From: Clostridia bacterium
GTDB lineage: Bacteria > Bacillota_E > SLMV01 > PUMD01
Direction: 5' to 3'
Length of the DNA stretch: 5,214 bases
NCBI GenBank assembly: GCA_007128555.1
Contig: SKXF01000087.1
Span: forward strand, 1-5,214
Of the stretch, positions 1 to 4,347 are shown piece by piece. The notes beneath the pieces were generated by a model. That model searched no databases, was not told the DNA's origin, and saw only the letters and a list, made by a program, of their open reading frames with translations. Both the position numbers and the translations under genes were made by a program. Numbering within the stretch: position 1 is the stretch's first letter; each line of letters begins with the position of its first letter.

Positions 1-255
1 ACCGCCTACAACAACCCCGAGGTCGACCGACTCCTGGAGAAGGGCATGCAGTACGTGGATCCCGAGGAGCGCAGGCCCTACTACCAGGAGCTCTCGGCGG
101 TGATTGCCGAGGATGTCCCGGTGGTCTACCTGTATGCCACGGAAGACGTGGTGGCCGTCAACCGGAGGGTCCGAAATGTCAGGCCCGTTCCCTCCACCAT
201 AGGCATCACTCACAACGTGACCGAGTGGTGGATTCCCCTCTCGGAGCGCAGGTAA
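1..255 (+). CDS. ABC transporter solute-binding protein, family 5 (peptide type), C-terminal fragment
   Basis: The reading frame is open from base 1 and ends at TAA 253-255, giving the last 84 residues; the start lies outside the window. The visible part carries the C-terminal signature of SBP_bac_5 proteins (DppA/OppA-like). It has a Y-N-N-P-E-V-D-R-L-L-E block (residues 3-13), then a D-P-E-E-R-R-x-Y-Y-Q-E-L helix, then an I-A-E-D-V-P-V-V-Y-L-Y strand, and an R-N-V-R-P-V-P segment before the end. In the family this protein binds oligopeptides or similar solutes outside the cytoplasmic membrane and delivers them to a DppBC-type permease. The ligand cannot be read from this fragment, and some family members bind nickel, sugars or opines. 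No permease or ATPase gene of the system follows within the window, so the rest of the transporter is presumably upstream or elsewhere. The internal ATG at 46 is not the start, because family similarity continues upstream of it. Confidence 0.88.
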   Translation, partial: TAYNNPEVDRLLEKGMQYVDPEERRPYYQELSAVIAEDVPVVYLYATEDVVAVNRRVRNVRPVPSTIGITHNVTEWWIPLSERR

Positions 256-290
256 GCAGGGGTGGACGGATCATGTAGACAGACAACGGA

Positions 291-324
291 GGTGAGTGCG
301 CGGAGCGTGGTCCGCGCACTCATC
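291..324 (+). terminator. Strong hairpin after the solute-binding protein gene; possible terminator
   Basis: GAGTGCGCGGA (294-304) and TCCGCGCACTC (311-321) are perfect reverse complements around a 6-nt loop. The stem extends by T293-A322, a G-T wobble and G291-C324, to about 14 pairs. It lies 35 nt after the TAA of the binding-protein gene. No T-run follows, so a classical intrinsic terminator is not proven. A transcript-end stabilising or attenuating hairpin is equally possible. Confidence 0.5.
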
Positions 325-368
325 GTCGCTCCAGCATCTTGCGAATCAGAGGCTTCCGAAAGAAGATC

Positions 369-376
369 AGGAGGAG
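369..376 (+). promoter_or_regulatory. Ribosome binding site of the TIGR04076 gene
   Basis: AGGAGGAG ends 9 nt before the ATG at 386. It is a near-perfect Shine-Dalgarno and fixes this start. Confidence 0.75.
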
Positions 377-385
377 TGAAAGAGC

Positions 386-655
386 ATGGCCGAACAGCAG
401 GTCAGGATCCGCATCATTGAAGCCAAGAGCCCCTGCACCACGGGACACACGGTAGGGGAGGAGTTCGAGGTTGGAAAGCGTACGCCGGAGGGCCTGTGTC
501 TGACGGCCTTTGCCGCCCTTCTGCCCCTCATCCGGGTCCTGGGCAGTGGTGGGTCCCTGGGACCGGAGAAGGATCGCATCGTGGCCAACTGTCCCGATTC
601 TGCGGGCGGCCTGGTGTTTGAACTGGTCAGGGAAGCTTCCTGCTGCGAAGCATGA
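386..655 (+). CDS. TIGR04076 family protein (function unknown)
   Basis: A complete 89-residue protein. It matches the TIGR04076 pattern: a first strand (VRIRIIEAK), then P-C-x2-G-H-x-V-G-x-x-F-x-V (C17), T-P-E-G-L-C (C38) followed by an A-x-x-x-L-L-P helix, a GSGGS turn near residues 53-57, and N-C-P-D (C69) leading into a V-F-E-L-x-R closing strand. About 90 residues is usual for the family. C17, C38 and C69 sit at the conserved positions and could bind metal or act in redox chemistry; this is inference, as no role has been established as far as I know. The tail ends S-C-C-E-A, adding a vicinal cysteine pair (C86-C87). There is no signal peptide or membrane segment, so it is probably cytoplasmic. 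It lies 130 nt after the binding-protein gene, beyond a strong hairpin, so it may be transcribed separately. Family assignment is strong; function is unknown. Confidence 0.85.
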   Translation: MAEQQVRIRIIEAKSPCTTGHTVGEEFEVGKRTPEGLCLTAFAALLPLIRVLGSGGSLGPEKDRIVANCPDSAGGLVFELVREASCCEA

Positions 656-668
656 GGTGGCTCATCGT

Positions 669-957
669 CTCCAGGTGACAGCGTCACAGGGCCTCGCATG
701 GATGGCCGGACCGGTTTTCTCCCAGTGCCGGGAGGAGCGGCGAGGAGACAGGGCTCGTCTGGCCCGACGGCAACGGGGAGACATCATTGTGCAACGTACT
801 GACAGGGAAACGGCGCGTTGCGTCACGATGAAGGAGGAAGCATGCTGTTCGGTGGCCCTACCTAGATCCCTGCAAGGGTGTTTTGGGAATCGTTAGATTA
901 AAGAAGGAGTCACCCGGGAGAGACAGGAAAATGAATGTGCGAGACAGTCTGTACGCA
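669..957 (+). pseudogene. Decayed ABC-transporter ATP-binding protein (LivG-like) relic
   Basis: No intact gene lies here, but remains of an ABC ATPase can be read. Translating 751-807 gives GLVWPDGNGETSLCNVLTG, close to the Walker A region typical of LivG-type ATPases (GLVGPNGAGKTTLLNVLTG), with 13 of 19 residues the same as that remembered consensus. In the same frame, 877-957 gives GVLGIVR, then M-N-V-R-D-S-L-Y-A, resembling the Q-loop region of LivG (G-I-V-R-T-F-Q ... M-T-V-x-E-N-L). The two blocks are 42 codons apart; in E. coli LivG the equivalent distance is about 43. Upstream, another frame (669-734) shows a weak V-T-x-x-x-G-L-A ... V-F-S likeness to the N-terminal strands, implying a frameshift near 735-745. 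In-frame TGA codons at 829 and 964, and Walker A changes (first Gly to Trp, catalytic Lys to Glu), mean it cannot encode a working ATPase. Boundaries are approximate. Comparison is to the family pattern from memory, not a search. Confidence 0.5.
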
Positions 958-1123
958 TGCTCATGATGGTCACGACGGCAGCAGATCAGCCCGCGTGCGG
1001 GTGTCGAAGATGAATCTATAGGCCTGCCCTGTAACCTGAAGATGATGGCATCAGGAGCACGTGTGGAACGTACAACCGGCAGCGGTGAACGTCGGTTGAC
1101 GGGAAAGGAGCTCTGGGAAATAC
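958..1123. other. Non-coding leader before the DUF885 gene
   Basis: No convincing gene. Plus frame 1 continues from the ATPase relic. At 1021-1062 it reads GLPCNLKMMASGAR, faintly like the LPYG...EIARAL signature region of LivG-type ATPases, but about 28 codons too close to the Q-loop block, so any relation would require a deletion. CAACCG (1073-1078) and CGGTTG (1093-1098) could pair around a 14-nt loop just before the Shine-Dalgarno. I see no clear promoter. Confidence 0.4.
1104..1110 (+). promoter_or_regulatory. Ribosome binding site of the DUF885 gene
   Basis: AAAGGAG lies 13 nt before the ATG at 1124. The spacing is longer than ideal, but no better in-frame start is nearby and the protein from this ATG has the expected family length. 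Confidence 0.5.
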
Positions 1124-2788
1124 ATGGATGCACTTCGGTTCGCAGCCCTACAAAACCAGTGGCTGGCCCTGTCATGTGAGCAACATCCAATCCGTGCGGC
1201 CGGCCTGGGAATCGACGCCTTTGGTGAGACATTGGGTGACTTCGAGGAGGGTTCCGTGAGGTCGTTTCACCAAAGATACCTGGACATCTTGCGGGATCTT
1301 GAAGGCGTTCACCTGGACGACTTGCCCCAGCGAAGGCGCCATGATCTGCTCATGCTCCGGGCAGATGCCGGGCGCCAGTGTTTGCTGCATGATCTGCAGC
1401 CCCACCGGCGTGCCCCGTACATCTACCCCGAGCGGGTCGGGCAGGCCCTGCACCTATTGCTGGGCGCTGAAAGCAGACCCACCCATGTCACCGCGGAGCG
1501 TGTTCTTAACTGCCTTGAGCAGGTTCCGGGGCTCTTCTCCGCAGCCATGGACAACCTGGTGGCCGAGGATGTTCCCGCCGAGTGGTGCAAGATGGGTCTT
1601 TCATCCACGGAGGGGCTTCTCCGGTTTCTGCAGGATAACCTCGGCCAGCTGGCATCAAGTCCTGGCCTGGATGTCCCGCGGTTTGAGGATGCCCTCGCGA
1701 AGGCAGGGGGGGCCGCAGGCGATTTCCGCAGCTTTCTGAGTGACATGGAGGGTTCGTGTGGAGGCGTTTTTGCGGCCGGACCGGAACACGTGGAGTCCAT
1801 GCTCGAACAGTTCCACCTGCTGCCTGACGTGGACTGTGGGGCTCTGTACCGGTTTGGCGAGGATAAGGTGGCCGAGTACGAGGAGCTGATGCACCGGTAT
1901 GCGGGGATGATTGCCCCCGGGGAGGACTGGCGCGTGGCGCTGGAACAGTTGAAGGATGATCACCCCGACCCGGCAGACCTGCTTTCTGCGTACCAGGAGG
2001 CACGGGACGCGGCCCTGCATCACGTACTCGAGCACCAGCTCATAACGGTTCCCGATGGACAGGATTGCGCGGTGGCAGAGACGCCATCCTATCTCCGCTC
2101 CTCGATTCCCCTGGGCGTCATGAACGTCACACCGCCCTTTGCGAAGGACGATTTCAGCCGCCTGTTGATAACCCCCATCGATGTCACCGGTGATCCGGAT
2201 AGCTACCGCGACCACCTCCGGGAACAGAACTACGGTTTCATACGTTCCATCACCTTTCACGAGATCTACCCGGGCCATCACCTGCAGAGCGTGCTGCACA
2301 AGCAGGTCGCAGGTCCGATACGCAAGACGTTCCGCAGTCCGTTGTTCGTGGAGGGATGGGGACTGTACACGGAGGATCTCATGGAGGAGACCGGGTTCCT
2401 TGACACCCCCGCACTGAAGTTCTTCCAGGCCCGGAATGCCCTTTGGAGGGCCCTGCGGATCATCATTGATGTGGGACTGCACACCGGGGAGATGGGCGCT
2501 GACGAGGCGGCTTCCCTTCTGTCCGAACGGGTCGGCCAGGGATCGCACATGGCAAGGGGAGAGGTCCTGCGGTATACTCGCCACGATAACGCCACCTACC
2601 AGTCCTGTTACATGTACGGAAAGACCATGATCATGGAGCTGCGGGAGAAGTATCGCGAGGCCCTTGGCCCGGCGTTCACCCTCCGAGGTTTCCATGACCA
2701 GCTGTGCGCCCATGGTTCGCCGCCGGTGAGCCTGGTCGAAGAGATTCTCCTGGGCGATGTCAATCAAAGTGATCGAGAGGGGGAATGA
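1124..2788 (+). CDS. DUF885 family protein, putative zinc metallopeptidase
   Basis: A complete 554-residue protein of normal length for DUF885 (usually about 550-600). The N-terminal two thirds is helical and charged. The diagnostic motif is H-E-I-Y-P-G-H-H at residues 379-386, followed by L-Q, and 31 residues later E410-G-W-G-L-Y-T-E417. The two sets match the family's conserved HExxPGHH and EGWxxYxE motifs. They would supply the zinc ligands (H379, H385 or H386, E410 or E417) and the general base E380; the ligand assignment is inference by analogy with gluzincin-type peptidases. A further conserved Y-x-x-G-K-x-x-I-x-x-L-R-E block sits near the C-terminus. No signal peptide or lipobox is visible, so the protein is probably cytoplasmic, unlike many DUF885 lipoproteins. 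It is followed 4 nt later by the amidohydrolase gene on the same strand, so the two are almost certainly co-transcribed, and both may act on peptides. The substrate is not known. Confidence 0.88.
   Translation: MDALRFAALQNQWLALSCEQHPIRAAGLGIDAFGETLGDFEEGSVRSFHQRYLDILRDLEGVHLDDLPQRRRHDLLMLRADAGRQCLLHDLQPHRRAPYIYPERVGQALHLLLGAESRPTHVTAERVLNCLEQVPGLFSAAMDNLVAEDVPAEWCKMGLSSTEGLLRFLQDNLGQLASSPGLDVPRFEDALAKAGGAAGDFRSFLSDMEGSCGGVFAAGPEHVESMLEQFHLLPDVDCGALYRFGEDKVAEYEELMHRYAGMIAPGEDWRVALEQLKDDHPDPADLLSAYQEARDAALHHVLEHQLITVPDGQDCAVAETPSYLRSSIPLGVMNVTPPFAKDDFSRLLITPIDVTGDPDSYRDHLREQNYGFIRSITFHEIYPGHHLQSVLHKQVAGPIRKTFRSPLFVEGWGLYTEDLMEETGFLDTPALKFFQARNALWRALRIIIDVGLHTGEMGADEAASLLSERVGQGSHMARGEVLRYTRHDNATYQSCYMYGKTMIMELREKYREALGPAFTLRGFHDQLCAHGSPPVSLVEEILLGDVNQSDREGE
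2777..2783 (+). promoter_or_regulatory. Ribosome binding site deciding the amidohydrolase start
   Basis: GAGGGGG, inside the last codons of the DUF885 gene, ends 9 nt before the GTG at 2793. The upstream in-frame ATG at 2757 has no comparable site, so GTG 2793 is favoured. Confidence 0.6.
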
Positions 2789-2792
2789 TCTC

Positions 2793-3992
2793 GTGACCGA
2801 GTACGTTATCCTCGCAGGTTCCGTCATCGATGGATCCGGTGTTGAGCCCCTCCGGAATGTGGCCATTCGCATCAGGGACGGTCTCATAGCGTCCGTCTGC
2901 GGACAGGATCAACTCGGCGATGTGGAAGGTGAGGTCATCGATCTGGGTGACCGCACGGTGATTCCTGGCCTGTGGGACGCTCACGTCCACCTGGCTCTGA
3001 AACATCCCTTTCCAGAGTATCGGACCGACGTTGAGCCGGTGCCGCACCAGACGATGCGTTGTTATAGCCAGGCACTTCGGGCCCTCAACGCGGGTTTCAC
3101 TTCGCTGCGCATCGTGGGCGAGGCCAGGCAGATCGATCTCCAGCTGAAAAAGGCCATCAACGGGGGCCTGGTGGACGGCCCGAACATCTTCGGCGCCGGT
3201 GAGGCGATCATCCCAACGGGGGGCCACGGCTACAACTCCCTCGGCTGTGTCGAGACCGACGGGGCTGACGGCTTCGCCCGCATGGCCAGGGTGCAGCTGC
3301 GGGCCGGGGCTGACCTGGTGAAGATGTGCATCAGCGGTGGGCTCGGTAGTCCCCACGAGTCGGTCAGCGACTCGCAGGCCACGGTCGACGAGATGAGGGC
3401 CGCGACCGCCATGGCCCACAGGGCGGGCAAGCACGTGACCGTTCATGCCAGCGCGCCGGGCCCGATCCAGGAGGCTATTGCTGCCGGGGTGGACTGTGTT
3501 GAACACGCTTACGAGCTGGATGACGACACGATCAACGCGATGATCCGCAACAACACCTATCTCTGCCCGACACTGCTTGTGACCAACTGCGGCGATTACC
3601 TGCAGCGCCACGGGGCTCCTGCCTGGCAGCTGGAAAAGCAGGCGCAGGCCTCGAAGACCCATTTTGCCGGGTTCAAGTGCGCCGTTGAGGCAGGCATTCC
3701 CATTCTCGCCGGTACGGACCTTCTGCCGACGGACAGGGTCGATGGAACCTGGGCCGGATTGCGCGAGATTGAACTGCTCGTTGAGGGGGGGATGACCCCC
3801 ATGGCAGCCTTGCAGGCAGCGACCAGTGTGCCCGCCCAGCTGTTGGGCGTCAGCGATCGACTGGGAACCCTCGGGGCGGGAAAGATGGCCGACCTCGTTG
3901 TTCTTGCGGAGAACCCGCTGGATGATATTCGCGCCATTCGTGATATCCAGATGGTCATCAAGGGCGGCAAGGTGATCCGCGGGGATCTGTAG
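2793..3992 (+). CDS. Amidohydrolase family protein (Xaa-Pro dipeptidase / imidazolonepropionase-like)
   Basis: A 399-residue metal-dependent hydrolase, complete from GTG 2793. A 411-residue form from ATG 2757 is possible but would overlap the previous gene by 32 nt and lacks a ribosome site. The chosen start places T-E-Y-V-I-L-A-G-S-V-I-D-G at the N-terminus, as is usual for the family. A small beta-sandwich made of both ends flanks a TIM barrel. Metal-site residues are visible in order: H64-V-H66 (strand 1), K177 in V-K-M-C-I-S-G-G (expected carboxylated lysine bridging two metals), H218 in V-T-V-H-A, H238 in V-E-H-A, and D309 in A-G-T-D. Closing motifs are the A-T-S-x-P-A-x-L-L-G segment and G-x-L-G-x-G-K-x-A-D-L-V-V-L. 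The carboxylated-lysine subgroup of COG1228 includes enzymes hydrolysing Xaa-Pro and other dipeptides, which suits its place directly behind a putative peptidase; the substrate here is inference. No signal peptide is seen, so it is probably cytoplasmic. Confidence 0.88.
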   Translation: MTEYVILAGSVIDGSGVEPLRNVAIRIRDGLIASVCGQDQLGDVEGEVIDLGDRTVIPGLWDAHVHLALKHPFPEYRTDVEPVPHQTMRCYSQALRALNAGFTSLRIVGEARQIDLQLKKAINGGLVDGPNIFGAGEAIIPTGGHGYNSLGCVETDGADGFARMARVQLRAGADLVKMCISGGLGSPHESVSDSQATVDEMRAATAMAHRAGKHVTVHASAPGPIQEAIAAGVDCVEHAYELDDDTINAMIRNNTYLCPTLLVTNCGDYLQRHGAPAWQLEKQAQASKTHFAGFKCAVEAGIPILAGTDLLPTDRVDGTWAGLREIELLVEGGMTPMAALQAATSVPAQLLGVSDRLGTLGAGKMADLVVLAENPLDDIRAIRDIQMVIKGGKVIRGDL

Positions 3993-4020
3993 GCTATGGG
4001 AGTAAGACTTGTGAAGGTGA

Positions 4021-4045
4021 GTGCCCGGCTGAGCCAGCCGGGCAC
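4021..4045. terminator. Hairpin between convergent genes, probable bidirectional terminator
   Basis: GTGCCCGGCT (4021-4030) and AGCCGGGCAC (4036-4045) pair perfectly around a 5-nt loop, 28 nt after the amidohydrolase stop and 6 nt beyond the stop of the minus-strand MoaD-like gene. On the plus strand a short pyrimidine-rich CTGCTTTC follows; on the minus strand there is no T-run. The position between two converging operons supports a terminator role in both directions, although the U-tract is weak. Confidence 0.65.
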
Positions 4046-4051
4046 CTGCTT

Positions 4052-4336
4052 TCAGCCTCCTGTGAACCTGTGGGCGAGGATGAGCTCATCGCCGTGATGC
4101 AGAGGGGTATCCCGTCCATCGAACAGCTGGATGCTGCGAGATTGTCCCTGTCTCTTCAGCAGCACCAGGTACGCATCGATGGACTCGGGTGGGCCGGATG
4201 CTGACCCCGATGCTGCTCTTCGCACCCGTTCATCGATGACATCGCCGACCGTTGCCCCTGCGGCCAGGTCCAGTGACATCTCGGATGTTCCCAGGGCCAT
4301 CCGGATCAGCCCGGTTAACTGAACTCTGACCTGCAA
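4052..4336 (-). CDS. MoaD/ThiS-like ubiquitin-fold sulfur carrier protein
   Basis: A 94-residue protein with the beta-grasp pattern. The first strand is V-R-V-Q-L-T-G followed by an L-I-R-x-A-L-G turn. The second strand (M-S-L-D-L) leads to A-G-A-T-V-G-D-V-I-D and its helix. Near the end, L-H-H-G-D-E-L-I-L precedes the C-terminal F-T-G-G. The terminal Gly-Gly is the hallmark of MoaD/ThiS carriers, which are adenylated and thiocarboxylated there to donate sulfur, in MoaD's case for the dithiolene of molybdopterin or tungstopterin. It begins 11 nt after the AOR stop, so it is in the AOR operon, and small MoaD-like proteins next to tungsten AORs are a recurring arrangement. The start is TTG at 4336-4334, with GGGGAGGG only 2 nt upstream; such tight spacing suggests translation coupled to the AOR gene. 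The next ATG (codon 12) would remove the first beta strand. Whether it serves general pterin synthesis or AOR alone cannot be told. Confidence 0.8.
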   Translation of the reverse strand: MQVRVQLTGLIRMALGTSEMSLDLAAGATVGDVIDERVRRAASGSASGPPESIDAYLVLLKRQGQSRSIQLFDGRDTPLHHGDELILAHRFTGG

Positions 4337-4347
4337 GGCCCTCCCCG

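Noticed and set aside
320..385. Minus-strand peptide ending FFRKPLIRKMLERR, resembling a membrane-protein tail
   Set aside because: Only about 20 codons are outside the TIGR04076 gene, and upstream it runs antisense through that well-supported gene. Probably coincidence.
842..865. Seven-codon ORF (MLFGGPT) behind a strong AAGGAGG
   Set aside because: It lies inside the ATPase relic, has no leader-peptide features such as codon runs or an attenuator, and a single good purine-rich site can arise by chance.
510..896. Plus-strand open frame of 128 codons overlapping the TIGR04076 gene and the following gap
   Set aside because: Its first half is out of frame with a well-supported gene and the translation is not protein-like. 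Part of it overlaps the ATPase relic, which explains the sequence better.
676..966. Three in-frame TGA codons (676, 829, 964) with no TAA or TAG in frame 1 from 652 to 1123, as possible UGA recoding of a living ATPase
   Set aside because: The Walker A Lys and first Gly are also lost, there is no SECIS-like evidence, and other genes here use TGA as a normal stop (655, 2788). Decay in GC-rich DNA is simpler.
935..1021. 28-codon plus-strand ORF starting MCETVCTHAHDG
   Set aside because: The ribosome site is weak, no family is recognised, and it overlaps the relic in another frame.
1096..1124. TTGACG with AATACA 17 nt later as a promoter for the DUF885 gene
   Set aside because: The -10 match is poor, and transcription would begin at or after the ATG, losing the ribosome site.
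1655..2887. Long minus-strand open frame (410 codons) opposite the DUF885 gene, and a 300-codon one opposite the amidohydrolase (2760-3662)
   Set aside because: Both lie antisense to clearly coding, motif-bearing genes, their translations show no recognisable domain, and GC-rich coding DNA commonly leaves such open antisense frames.
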